Shown: piece by piece, positions 6,578 to 14,007 of the stretch
Position numbering within the stretch: the first letter of the stretch is position 1
Layout: each line of letters begins with the position of its first letter
Assembly: GCA_964589725.1 (NCBI GenBank)
Contig: CAZPUJ010000516.1
Location: forward strand, 1-14,540
Source: CAYSHJ01 sp964589725
GTDB taxonomy: Bacteria; Planctomycetota; Planctomycetia; Planctomycetales; Planctomycetaceae
Direction of reading: 5' to 3'
Length of the DNA: 14,540 bases
Translations under genes and position numbers: made by a program
The notes under the pieces: generated by a model
Seen by the model: only the letters and a program-made list of their open reading frames with translations
Database searches by the model: none
Told to the model about the DNA's origin: nothing

Positions 6578-8890
6578 TCATTCCACAGTCAGGGCGATGT
6601 TCGGCGAGGTTCCCGCCAGCTTGGCGGCACCGTTCATCGCGTCACCTTTCACGTTAATGTTGTTGACCGCCCCTTGAGCGGCATCGGCGGCGATCGTCAA
6701 CGCAATTTCCGCTTCGGTCTGTCCTTCAGCAACGGTCGCGGGAGCGGCCGTGACTCCTTTGGGTAGATTCAAGAGCGTCAGCGTCACCGGACCTTTGAAG
6801 GCCGGATTGCGGTCGAGCGTCACTTTGCCTTTCAGCATTCCGCCGCGAGCGATCTTATCAGCTTCCAGCTTCACAGCCACGTTGAACGCGGATCGCAGCT
6901 TCAACTTGATGCCGGGCGCCGGCTGAGCGGTATTCACGTTGTTCTGATTGATCGTGCCGACGAGCACGGCCGTGAACTCCCCATCCGGAGCTTGAGCATT
7001 CGCGGCGAACACGATGTCGATCTCGTTCGTTCCCTTGACGATGGGCTTCACCGCCGCGGTGATGCCGGCGGGCAGGCCGTCTGCTGGGGGAGTGACCGCG
7101 ACCACGATCTGCTCATCAAATTTTTCTTGTCGTTCGACGATCAACTTTACTGTCGCGGAAAGATCTTTGCCAAAGATGATCTCCGGCGGTTCAGCTCGCA
7201 AGCTGATCACGGCCTTGGGAGCGACGCCGATCGCGAACGACTGCGTCAAATTCTGCGGCGGCCACGGCAGTCCGTTGAACAGCGTCGTGAGTGCCGGCGA
7301 CGTTGAGGCAACTTCCGTGACATCTGCCTCCCCAACCTTGGCTTGCCCGATGATCTTCGCCAACGCGATCTTGCCGGCTGCGGCGTCGGGAGCGCCACGC
7401 AGAGTCAACACGGCAGCGTTGCGGCCGGGGCCGATGACGGTTGGATGGCTCGTCACGCCGGCGGGCAAATCAATCGCCGAAACGTTAATCGCTCCCGCGT
7501 AGTTCTTGCGCGCCGCCGTTACGGTGATCAGCGTCGTGCCGCCGGTAACGACGTTCGTCGTGTCGGCTGAAGCCGACAGCGTGAAGCCGGCTTGCAGTGG
7601 CGTCGCGATCACTCGGTAAGCGAATTGAGCGCCACCCTGCCGATGCAGGTCTTGCAGCGCGAGCGTGTAATCGCCGTCGGCCGGAAACGTCGCATCGAAC
7701 GTCGGGTCGATCGCGCCGAAGTCCTCCTTCGCGGCGATCTGACCGCCTTGAGCATTCAGCAACCGCATCATCAACGACGCCGGAGAACCTTGTCGTCGCG
7801 TGATGCCGGTGAACGTCATCGCCTGACCTTGCTTGGCCGTGAAGACGAAGTGATCAATGTCTCCCGGCTTGTCGAAGCGTCCGTTGATGCCCGTCGCGAG
7901 ATCGATTCGGTTCGGAGTCTTCGGGTCGTCATTCGGCTCGGTCTCGATGAACTCGTCACGAGTGCTCACGCCCAACAACGCGAAATTGCTGCTCGCGCCG
8001 TTCGCTCGCTTGGCACCCACGGATGCCCACTCAAACGGAGCATCCGCCGCGTACGTGACCACCGCCGGCTGCACGCCGTCGAGGTTCAGTCCCGCGAAAT
8101 TCACCGTCGCCGGAGCACCTTTCTTAACCGCCATTGGATACGGCACCGTCACGCACGGAAAGTCGCCGATCCGCAGCCGGAAGAAGTGATTGCCGCTCCC
8201 TTGAAAACGAATGTCACGCAGTTCGATCAAATACTCGGCGGCGTCTTTGAACAGATAGCACAACCGGCTGTCTGACCTCAGGCCCGGAACGTCGTCGCTG
8301 TAAGCCAACTCACGTCCCTTGGCATCAAGCAGCCGGATCATCGGATCGAGGGCCGACCCAATTCGCCGTGCGAGCACTTCAAATGTGATCTGCTGCCCGG
8401 CCGCGGCAGTGAACTTGAAGTAGTGCTGCGCGAGCGATGCGACTTGTCCATCCACAGCCACCGGCAACGTGAGAGCTTGTGCCCCCGCCGGTGTCCCGTT
8501 GCCCGCCGCTTGCGCGACGGACGGCAGATCATCGACCGTGATCAACCGCAGCGCGGACGCTCCACCGGCAGTCGCCAGTCGCAACCCATAGATGCCGACT
8601 GGCACGTCGCTGGGCACGGTGACTCGATAAACGCACTCGGCCGCGTTCATTCCGTTCATCATCACGTCGGGAGACAACACCGACTCGCCGGGGAAGCTCG
8701 CCCAGAACTGAGTCGGCCCAGCCAAGTTCGCGCCATGCAGTTTCAGATCGTTGGGCTGTCCCGGCTTGACGGCTAATGGCGTGGTCAGCGTGATCGTCGG
8801 CTGTGCCGACGCCAACGAGGCCCAACCGGTCAATGCGGTCAAGGTGGCGAGAAGAACAATCCAGCCCCGGTTCACGTCGAAGGATTTCAA
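6578..8890 (-). CDS. exported PPC-domain / beta-sandwich repeat protein (TTG start)
   Basis: A large secreted protein of 770 residues built from beta-sandwich modules. I place the start at a TTG (8888-8890): it gives MKSFDVNRGW, an ideal signal peptide cut after ASLASA (residue 29), and has GAGGTG just upstream. The open frame runs on to an ATG at 9130, but that adds 80 residues without export character. An IPT-like module covers about 31-120. Two pre-peptidase C-terminal (PPC) domains follow, about 143-240 and 315-430, the second with the typical EPNDDPKTPN lead-in and DIDHFVF strand. Three further Ig-like modules fill 430-770. No catalytic domain is seen. PPC domains usually accompany secreted hydrolases; here the partner is the DUF1549/DUF1553 protein 49 bases downstream. 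A structural or ligand-binding role outside the cytoplasm is an inference. Confidence 0.85.
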   Translation of the reverse strand: MKSFDVNRGWIVLLATLTALTGWASLASAQPTITLTTPLAVKPGQPNDLKLHGANLAGPTQFWASFPGESVLSPDVMMNGMNAAECVYRVTVPSDVPVGIYGLRLATAGGASALRLITVDDLPSVAQAAGNGTPAGAQALTLPVAVDGQVASLAQHYFKFTAAAGQQITFEVLARRIGSALDPMIRLLDAKGRELAYSDDVPGLRSDSRLCYLFKDAAEYLIELRDIRFQGSGNHFFRLRIGDFPCVTVPYPMAVKKGAPATVNFAGLNLDGVQPAVVTYAADAPFEWASVGAKRANGASSNFALLGVSTRDEFIETEPNDDPKTPNRIDLATGINGRFDKPGDIDHFVFTAKQGQAMTFTGITRRQGSPASLMMRLLNAQGGQIAAKEDFGAIDPTFDATFPADGDYTLALQDLHRQGGAQFAYRVIATPLQAGFTLSASADTTNVVTGGTTLITVTAARKNYAGAINVSAIDLPAGVTSHPTVIGPGRNAAVLTLRGAPDAAAGKIALAKIIGQAKVGEADVTEVASTSPALTTLFNGLPWPPQNLTQSFAIGVAPKAVISLRAEPPEIIFGKDLSATVKLIVERQEKFDEQIVVAVTPPADGLPAGITAAVKPIVKGTNEIDIVFAANAQAPDGEFTAVLVGTINQNNVNTAQPAPGIKLKLRSAFNVAVKLEADKIARGGMLKGKVTLDRNPAFKGPVTLTLLNLPKGVTAAPATVAEGQTEAEIALTIAADAAQGAVNNINVKGDAMNGAAKLAGTSPNIALTVE

Positions 8891-9082
8891 TCGGCACCTC
8901 GCAAGCGTTGGTAGGTAGGAACCGGCTGCGGGCGAAACAATCTGGAGGGAAGATTTCGTGAGGCACAAATCAGCAGGCTTTGAGACTGACGTCCAACATG
9001 ATAGGGGTCGCGCCGTGCGACCGTCAAAGCAAAAAGCCATTTCGCGCGGCGGGCGAGACAGTTTGCTCCGAGTGTGCGAAGC

Positions 9083-9167
9083 GTTGCAGTCCCGCCTTTT
9101 GGCGGTGTTTTGAACCACGTGGACAAACAACTTTTCACCTCATTTCGCCGCAGCGCGGGACTGCAAC
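9083..9167. repeat. REP-like inverted repeat in the spacer after the transhydrogenase gene
   Basis: GTTGCAGTCCCGC (9083-9095) and its exact reverse complement (9155-9167) enclose 59 bases. A nested hairpin CCGCC-TTTT-GGCGG sits at 9092-9105 and is followed by TGTTTT on the plus strand. The outer arm ends only 7 bases from the stop codon at 9174, so the RNA could end or stabilise that message. The remaining spacer (8891-9082) shows no gene; it should hold the promoter of the exported-protein operon, which I could not pinpoint. Confidence 0.6.
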
Positions 9168-9173
9168 AGAACA

Positions 9174-10460
9174 TCACCAAATCGTCATCGACTCTTCAAA
9201 CAATCTCGCCAGTTCGTCGGTTCCGATCGAGCGCGGCGACAATTTCAGAATCCGTTGCTGCGGGAGCGTCCCTTCAACCAATGCCGGAATGTCGGACGAA
9301 CTGTATCCGACTTGCGTCAGCCCGTTCGGCATGTTGAGCTTCTGCATGAAATGAATCACTCGGTCGGCCAAGATTTGTCCCGCCTCGGTGGGCGTCGCTC
9401 GCGAAATGTCAGCACCAAGAGCTTTCGCGGCGAGCAGATGGCGCTCCGGCGAAGTCGCAGCCGTGAAACGCGCGACGGCCGGAGTGTGCAAAATCACCGA
9501 CATGCCATGTGGCACGAGCGCGTGTTGCGTCGCGTATCCCGGCGGATGGAAATCGCGAACCATACCGGCGACGGGATAAGCCATCGCGTGCGGCACGTGA
9601 ACTCCCGCGTTGCCGAAGCCGATGCCGGCCATTGATGCGGCCATGATCATCTGCGCCCGAGCCTCATCGTCGCTCGTATCGACGACGGCGCGCGGCAGGA
9701 ATTCCGCGACGAGTTCCAGTGCTCGCAAGGCCCACACGTCGCTCATCGGATTCGAGCCTTGATAAGCCGCACGTTCCGAGGGCCGCGCGGGGCGAGGACG
9801 TTGTTCGTAAGGCAGAGCGGTGAAACTTTCCAGTGCGTGACTGAGCACATCCAATCCGGCGCTCGCCGCCACGGCCGCGGGCTGCGTGCGCGTGTTGTCC
9901 CAATCAACAATGCCCAACGTCGGCCGCAAATACTTCGAGGCCACGCCGGTCTTCACACGCAGCGGGGTGTAGTCGAAAATCGCGACGCCCGTGGTCTCGC
10001 TGCCGGTGCCGGCAGTTGTCGGAATCGCGATTAACGGCTTGAGCGGTCCGGGCACCGGCCGCCGTTTGCCAATCGACGGATTGACGTAATCCAAGAAGTC
10101 CGCTGGATACGAGGCGTACAGGTTCGCGGCCTTGGCCGTGTCGATCGTACTTCCACCGCCGACCGCCACGAAGGCGTCGAAACTTCCCTCCGAAGCGAAC
10201 TTCGCCGCCGCGAGAAAACTCGTGTCCGTCGGTTCGATCTCCACGCCATCAAAGACCGCGAAACTGAGCTTCGCGTTCTCCAACGCCTGCTGCACGACCG
10301 AGCCTGTCGGCAACACTCTGACGGCCGGATCAATCACCAGACAGACACGTCTCGCGCCGAGATCAAGCAAGTCCATCCCCACCTCGCACGTGATGCCACT
10401 CCCGAAGCGGCAGCTCGATGCCATGATTTGAAACGCAGTGTCGGTCGGCGGGTGAGTCAT
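9174..10460 (-). CDS. iron-containing alcohol dehydrogenase, hydroxyacid-oxoacid transhydrogenase type
   Basis: The 428-residue product matches the ADHFE1/HOT branch of group III (iron) alcohol dehydrogenases. These oxidise 4-hydroxybutyrate to succinate semialdehyde while reducing 2-oxoglutarate to 2-hydroxyglutarate (EC 1.1.99.24), with tightly held NAD. The nucleotide-binding motif is GGGSTIDTAK (101-110). Predicted metal ligands are D204 and H208 (GLDVLSHALES), H291 (VPHAMAYP) and H318 (VPHGMS). The C-terminal third is strongly HOT-like: LVPHGMSVILHTPAV, SPERHLLAAKALGAD, VGYSSSDIPALVEGTLPQQR and the end LFEESM. The ATG at 10460 is preceded by AGGAG about 10 bases away; the frame runs on to 10631, overlapping dnaB, with no family-like residues. 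It lies 49 bases after dnaB and may be transcribed with it. The exact substrate is not certain. Confidence 0.88.
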   Translation of the reverse strand: MTHPPTDTAFQIMASSCRFGSGITCEVGMDLLDLGARRVCLVIDPAVRVLPTGSVVQQALENAKLSFAVFDGVEIEPTDTSFLAAAKFASEGSFDAFVAVGGGSTIDTAKAANLYASYPADFLDYVNPSIGKRRPVPGPLKPLIAIPTTAGTGSETTGVAIFDYTPLRVKTGVASKYLRPTLGIVDWDNTRTQPAAVAASAGLDVLSHALESFTALPYEQRPRPARPSERAAYQGSNPMSDVWALRALELVAEFLPRAVVDTSDDEARAQMIMAASMAGIGFGNAGVHVPHAMAYPVAGMVRDFHPPGYATQHALVPHGMSVILHTPAVARFTAATSPERHLLAAKALGADISRATPTEAGQILADRVIHFMQKLNMPNGLTQVGYSSSDIPALVEGTLPQQRILKLSPRSIGTDELARLFEESMTIW

Positions 10461-10509
10461 CTCGGAGTCTCTCCTACCAATTTGCAATTTGCAGTTGATC
10501 TTCCGGGTC

Positions 10510-11907
10510 TCACCGATCAAATCTGTCGCCTTTGGCAAAATACCCGCCGGGTGGCTCTTGAACGTGTGAGAGGTTGCCGAAGCGCATCGACTCGCTGAGC
10601 CACGACAGTGCCACCGTATCGATCGGGCCATTGCGGTTTTTTGCCACGATGATATCCGCCTCGCCAGGGCGAATTTCGGGGTCGTAGAGTCCAGGGCGAT
10701 GCAAAAAAATCACGACATCAGCGTCTTGCTCGATCGCGCCACTCTCGCGCAGGTCGGCCAGCCGTGGGCGTTTGTCCTCGCGATTCTCAACGCCGCGATT
10801 GAGCTGTGCCAAGGCGATCACTGGCAGGTTCAATTCTTTCGCGAGATGCTTCAGTCGCCGCGTAATCTGCGACACCTGTTGTTCGCGTGGCGCGAACTTA
10901 TCTTCCGGCTCAATGAGTTGCAGATAGTCGATGATGATCAGCCCGAGGCCATGCCGCCGCTTCAGTCGCCGAGCCACGGCACTGATCTGCGGCATCGACC
11001 GGCCGGGCTGATCGTCGATGAACATCGGTGTTTCGCTGAGTTCCGACGCCGCCTTCATGAGCGCTTCGTGTTCGACTTCGTCGAGCGTACCGGCGCGCAG
11101 CCGATGCCCGTTGACCTTGGCGCGGATGCACAGTAATCGCTCGGCCAATTCGAGCTTCGACATTTCCAGGCTGAAGACCAGGCAGCCTTGTTTGGAATCG
11201 GACACGACCGCCTCGGCGATATTGCACACCAACGCGGTTTTACCCATGCTCGGCCGTGCGGCCAAAATGATGAGCTCCGAGTTTTGAAAGCCGTTGAGCA
11301 ACCGGTCGAGATCGACGAATCCAGTACTCAGACCGCTGAGCGACCCTTCTTTTTCCAAGCGCGCCCGAATGCGATCGTAGGCGTCGATCAAGATGTCGCC
11401 CAGCGCCAGCTTCGTCTCTCGCTCTTGCTGTTCCAAGATGCCGAACACACGCTGCTCGGCCGCGTGCAAGATGTCCTCGGTCTCGCTGGAGCCGGTGTAA
11501 CACTCGTCGAGGATCTCGGTGCAAGCGTAAACCAGGCTGCGCTGAATCCAACGGTCGCGAACGATCTTGGCGTAGTACTTCGCATGCGCCGCGTTGGGAA
11601 CCGTTTCCAGAATCTGCGCCAGGTACTCGACGCCGCCAACCTCGTCCAACTGCTTGCGGCGATCGAGTTCTTCGGCCAGCGTCACGGCGTCCACACCGCG
11701 GACGCCGCTCTCGTACAGGCCCATGATGGCCGCGTAAATCCGCTGATGCCGATCAGCGTAAAAGTGATCGGCAATTAGCAGGTCACCGACTTCGTCAATG
11801 GCTTCGTGCATCAGCAGAATGCTGCCGAGCACTCCTTTTTCAGCTTCGAGATTCTGCGGCGGAAGTTTGCCGGGGAAGTTTCGTCCGCCGTTCGGAGCAG
11901 TTGCCAT
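10510..11907 (-). CDS. dnaB: replicative DNA helicase DnaB
   Basis: The hexameric 5'-3' helicase that unwinds DNA at the replication fork and recruits primase. The 465 residues match family length. The N-terminal helical domain spans about 15-120 (LPPQNLEAEKGVLGSILL), followed by the linker and a RecA-like motor: Walker A ARPSMGKT (217-224, K223), the catalytic Glu segment SLEMSK (246-251), Walker B IIIDYLQL (324-331, D327), the sensor region IALAQLNRGVENR, and the Arg-finger block KNRNGP (R425). No intein is present. The ATG at 11907 is preceded by GGAG with 8 bases spacing. It follows rplI by 121 bases across a terminator-like hairpin, so it may have its own promoter in addition to read-through. 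Gene order rplI-dnaB is common in bacteria. Confidence 0.97.
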   Translation of the reverse strand: MATAPNGGRNFPGKLPPQNLEAEKGVLGSILLMHEAIDEVGDLLIADHFYADRHQRIYAAIMGLYESGVRGVDAVTLAEELDRRKQLDEVGGVEYLAQILETVPNAAHAKYYAKIVRDRWIQRSLVYACTEILDECYTGSSETEDILHAAEQRVFGILEQQERETKLALGDILIDAYDRIRARLEKEGSLSGLSTGFVDLDRLLNGFQNSELIILAARPSMGKTALVCNIAEAVVSDSKQGCLVFSLEMSKLELAERLLCIRAKVNGHRLRAGTLDEVEHEALMKAASELSETPMFIDDQPGRSMPQISAVARRLKRRHGLGLIIIDYLQLIEPEDKFAPREQQVSQITRRLKHLAKELNLPVIALAQLNRGVENREDKRPRLADLRESGAIEQDADVVIFLHRPGLYDPEIRPGEADIIVAKNRNGPIDTVALSWLSESMRFGNLSHVQEPPGGYFAKGDRFDR

Positions 11908-11949
11908 CGTGGGGACTCCGATGCATCAACGGAACGAAGGGTGACACTG

Positions 11950-11983
11950 AAAAACAACAGCGGAGGGCTTGCACCCCCCGCTG
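11950..11983 (-). terminator. terminator-like hairpin between rplI and dnaB
   Basis: Bases 11958-11967 pair with 11974-11983 (CAGCGG/CCGCTG outside and GGG/CCC inside, with one A-C mismatch) around a 6-base loop. Read on the minus strand the stem is followed by TTGTTTTTC, a modest U-tract. It begins about 45 bases after the rplI stop. It probably lowers read-through from the ribosomal genes into dnaB. Confidence 0.6.
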
Positions 11984-12028
11984 CATGATGTGCTTTTCAA
12001 CGTGCTGTCAAGCAACGATCGACTTGTC

Positions 12029-12547
12029 TTACGCCTTATCCCCCGCCGCGGCGGATGGAACGACCCACACCTTGACCTCGGTCTCCACCTCGGGAGCCAA
12101 ATGCAGCTTGACCGTGTACATACCCAATTCCTTGAGCGGGCCTTCCAGACGCACGTTGTCAGGCTCGATCGCGAAGCTGGCTGCTTTCAACGCCTTGCTG
12201 ATATCGTTGGCCAGGATCGAGCCGTACAGGTGACCTTCCGTAGTGGCATTGGCTTCCAGCGTCACACTGTATTTGCTGACGGCGACCGCCATCTCTTGCA
12301 GCTTCTTGAACTTCTCGGCTCGCTGATCATCTTGCTTTTGGCGATGCTTCTCGACGCGGCGTTTGTTCGCATCAGTGGCGAGCGTGGCCAAGCCGTACGG
12401 CAGCAAATAATTTCGAGCATATCCCGGTCGAACCCGTACAATCTCCCCCTGCTTGCCGAGCGAAGGGACTTCCTCCGCCAGCAATAACTCGACCGCGGCT
12501 CGATGTCCCGTCCGCACTTCGGCGTGTTGATGTCGCTTTTTTGGCAT
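12029..12547 (-). CDS. rplI: 50S ribosomal protein L9
   Basis: L9 binds 23S rRNA at the base of the L1 stalk and helps keep the reading frame. The full L9 signature is present at residues 31-58: G-x2-G-x4-V-x2-G-Y-x2-N-Y-L-x3-G-x-A-x3-T (GKQGEIVRV, then PGYARNYLLPYGLA). The long connecting helix (60-90) and the C-terminal domain (LYGSILANDISKAL; IEPDNVRLEGPLKELG) follow. The 172 residues exceed the usual 147-150 because of a basic N-terminal extension, MPKKRHQHAEVRTGHRAA, before the typical start equivalent VELLLAEEV. The ATG at 12547 has GAAGG upstream at 9 bases. A downstream GTG at V19 (12493) would remove the extension, but it lacks a good ribosome binding site. It lies between ssb and dnaB; rpsR, normally here, is absent. 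Confidence 0.95.
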   Translation of the reverse strand: MPKKRHQHAEVRTGHRAAVELLLAEEVPSLGKQGEIVRVRPGYARNYLLPYGLATLATDANKRRVEKHRQKQDDQRAEKFKKLQEMAVAVSKYSVTLEANATTEGHLYGSILANDISKALKAASFAIEPDNVRLEGPLKELGMYTVKLHLAPEVETEVKVWVVPSAAAGDKA

Positions 12548-12610
12548 CTTCGCTGACCTTCGTCTCGCTCATTGGGCCGTCAAGGCCGATAAAAAATCCA
12601 ATCCACTCGC

Positions 12611-13102
12611 TTAGAACGGCACTTCACCTTCTCCCGAACCTGACGGCGGTCCGTCGAATCGGCCCCCCGGTTCGGCCGGCGCTTGGTTGTCAAAACTTTC
12701 ACTTGGTTCCGAAGCTTGGCTGGGAGGGCCACCAGAGCCTCGACCACCTTGGCCCTGACCTTCGGTACGGCTGCCGACCATCGTCAGATTTTCACAGACG
12801 ACTTTCAGCTTGCTGCGCTTCTGGCCAGTTTCACGGTCGTCCCATTGATCTAACTGCAAACGACCTTCGATCAACACTTGCCGTCCCTTGCCGAGGTACT
12901 CGCCGGCGATCTCTGCCGTGCGACCCCACAGCGTCACGTCCACAAACGTCGCCTCCTCGCGTCGCTGATTCGTTTGCTTGTCGAACCAACTGTGGTTGAC
13001 CGCCAGTCCAATATCCGCGACCGCCATGCCACCGGGCGTGTAACGCACTTGCGGATCGCGAGTCAGATTTCCCAGGAGGATGACCTTGTTAAAACTGGCC
13101 AT
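12611..13102 (-). CDS. ssb: single-stranded DNA-binding protein
   Basis: Coats single-stranded DNA during replication, repair and recombination. The 163-residue protein has an N-terminal OB fold over residues 1-110 (MASFNKVILLGNLTRDP; TFVDVTLWGRTAEIAGEYLG; QVLIEGRLQLDQW), then a disordered Gly/Pro/Gln/Ser-rich linker (113-155), and the partner-binding tip GEGEVPF. The tip keeps the final Pro-Phe needed for docking but is less acidic than the Escherichia coli DDDIPF. GGAGGG lies 6 bases before the ATG at 13102, a strong ribosome binding site. The gene is 65 bases after rpsF and 63 before rplI, so these three are probably one operon. Confidence 0.97.
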   Translation of the reverse strand: MASFNKVILLGNLTRDPQVRYTPGGMAVADIGLAVNHSWFDKQTNQRREEATFVDVTLWGRTAEIAGEYLGKGRQVLIEGRLQLDQWDDRETGQKRSKLKVVCENLTMVGSRTEGQGQGGRGSGGPPSQASEPSESFDNQAPAEPGGRFDGPPSGSGEGEVPF

Positions 13103-13167
13103 GATCGGCCCTCCGACGGAGGTCTTATCGACTTGGAACGGATTGGCAATCCGTCCGACTAACGCAC

Positions 13168-13596
13168 TTACTCCACGTCATCCACGCCAACGATCACTTC
13201 TTCCTCACGACCACGACGAACTGGACGAGCTTCGTCCACGTTCTCGACGTGGCGGAACGTCCCTTCCTTGCCGCTGAGCCCTCCCACCATCGCCTCGAAG
13301 AGCACCTTGGGATGCCTGAGCACCATGTACCGCAAGATGACTTCGCTCAGATGGACTTGCCGCGAGATTTGGTCGAGTCCAGCGCCGTCCATCGTGAAGT
13401 ACGTCAAATAGTGCAAGCCCTTCCGATGCCCTTTCACGGAGTAGGCTAGTTTGCCATCCAGCCACGGACGGCTCGCGACAATTGTGCCGCCCGCCTTCTT
13501 CAAAATATCCAGAATATGATTCGCCGATCCTTCGGGATTCGCGGCATACTGACCGCTGTCCACCAGGAACATGCCTTCGTAAAAGTTCTGAGCCAA
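13168..13596 (-). CDS. rpsF: 30S ribosomal protein S6 (TTG start)
   Basis: S6 sits on the platform of the 30S subunit and pairs with S18. From the TTG at 13594-13596 the protein has 142 residues and starts MAQNFYEGMFLVDSG, the normal S6 opening (Y-E-x-M-F-L-V). GGAG lies 8 bases upstream. An in-frame ATG at 13665 would add 23 residues unlike S6. The ferredoxin-like fold is seen in HILDILKKAGGTIVASRPW, GKLAYSVKGHRKGLHYLTYF and LSEVILRYMVLR. A C-terminal extension of about 40 residues ends in an acidic tail (REEEVIVGVDDVE), longer than E. coli S6 before its modified tail. Its partner S18 is not encoded in the window. It is the first gene of the rpsF-ssb-rplI group. Confidence 0.93.
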   Translation of the reverse strand: MAQNFYEGMFLVDSGQYAANPEGSANHILDILKKAGGTIVASRPWLDGKLAYSVKGHRKGLHYLTYFTMDGAGLDQISRQVHLSEVILRYMVLRHPKVLFEAMVGGLSGKEGTFRHVENVDEARPVRRGREEEVIVGVDDVE

Positions 13597-13729
13597 CTTC
13601 CGATCTCCAGTGCTCAACAGGTTCAACAACAGTTCGCGTCCATGAGATAGCGATGGAAAGGGCAACTTTGTAGCGTCTTGGATGAGATTTGCAACGCAGC
13701 CTGCGACACCGGGAAACCCGAAACCGAAG

Positions 13730-13760
13730 TCGGCCGTAGACCGACGTCCGACAGGCCGAC
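13730..13760. repeat. short palindromic dispersed repeat (GTCGGCCGTAGACCGAC type)
   Basis: GTCGG and CCGAC arms around CCGTAGA form a small hairpin, followed directly by CGTCCGACAGGCCGAC. From memory this string belongs to a common planctomycete intergenic repeat family. It adjoins the left end of the larger inverted-repeat element at 13757. Confidence 0.4.
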
Positions 13761-13812
13761 AGGAAGATTGACGACAGAAAAATCGAGACTCCTCGCTGAT
13801 GCCGACAGAGCC

Positions 13813-13879
13813 ATCAGCCGGAACGCGCTAGCGTCCGGTCTAGGGCATTAGAACCGGACGCTAGCGCGTTCCGGCTGAT
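13813..13879. repeat. 27-bp perfect palindrome (REP-like)
   Basis: Arms 13813-13839 and 13853-13879 are perfect reverse complements over 27 bases (outer ATCAGCCGGAACGCG, inner CTAGCGTCCGGT) with a 13-base spacer. As RNA it would be a very stable hairpin. There is no U-tract, so it is not an ordinary terminator. I recall this GCGCTAGCGTCCGG string as a widespread planctomycete dispersed repeat. The stop codon of the small reading frame at 13861 lies in its right arm. Confidence 0.8.
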
Positions 13880-14007
13880 CTGCCAACGCCGCTTGTCGCC
13901 TTGAGCGAGAAGTGTCGAAGAATCAGCACTTGCGGACAGCGGTTTTCGGAGATCACCTCCAATTCGCCATTGAGGATCGAATCGCGAATATCTTCGACTT
14001 CCGCCAT
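13861..14007 (-). CDS. hypothetical 48-residue reading frame inside a repeat element
   Basis: From the ATG at 14007 the frame encodes MAEVEDIRDSILNGELEVIS, then ENRCPQVLILRHFSLKA and a tail ending GRSAGTR. The last seven residues come from the palindrome arm, and the TAG stop is at 13861-13863. The first 38 residues look protein-like: an acidic helix, a strand-like VLILRHF and normal codon use. I recognise no family. No Shine-Dalgarno is evident beyond the purine-rich AGATGAAGA directly before the ATG. It may be a gene remnant truncated by repeat insertion, or chance. Confidence 0.3.
   Translation of the reverse strand: MAEVEDIRDSILNGELEVISENRCPQVLILRHFSLKATSGVGRSAGTR

Noticed and set aside
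7592..8275. 227-codon plus-strand frame over the PPC protein gene
   Set aside because: Antisense shadow of a coding region, Arg-rich and without motifs.
10461..10631. N-terminal extension of the transhydrogenase from an upstream ATG at 10631
   Set aside because: It overlaps the end of dnaB by over 100 bases and has no family-like residues; the ATG at 10460 has a ribosome binding site and the correct start.
13080..13277. Small plus-strand frames in the ribosomal protein cluster
   Set aside because: They are mirrors of rpsF and ssb; no ribosome binding sites and no family resemblance.
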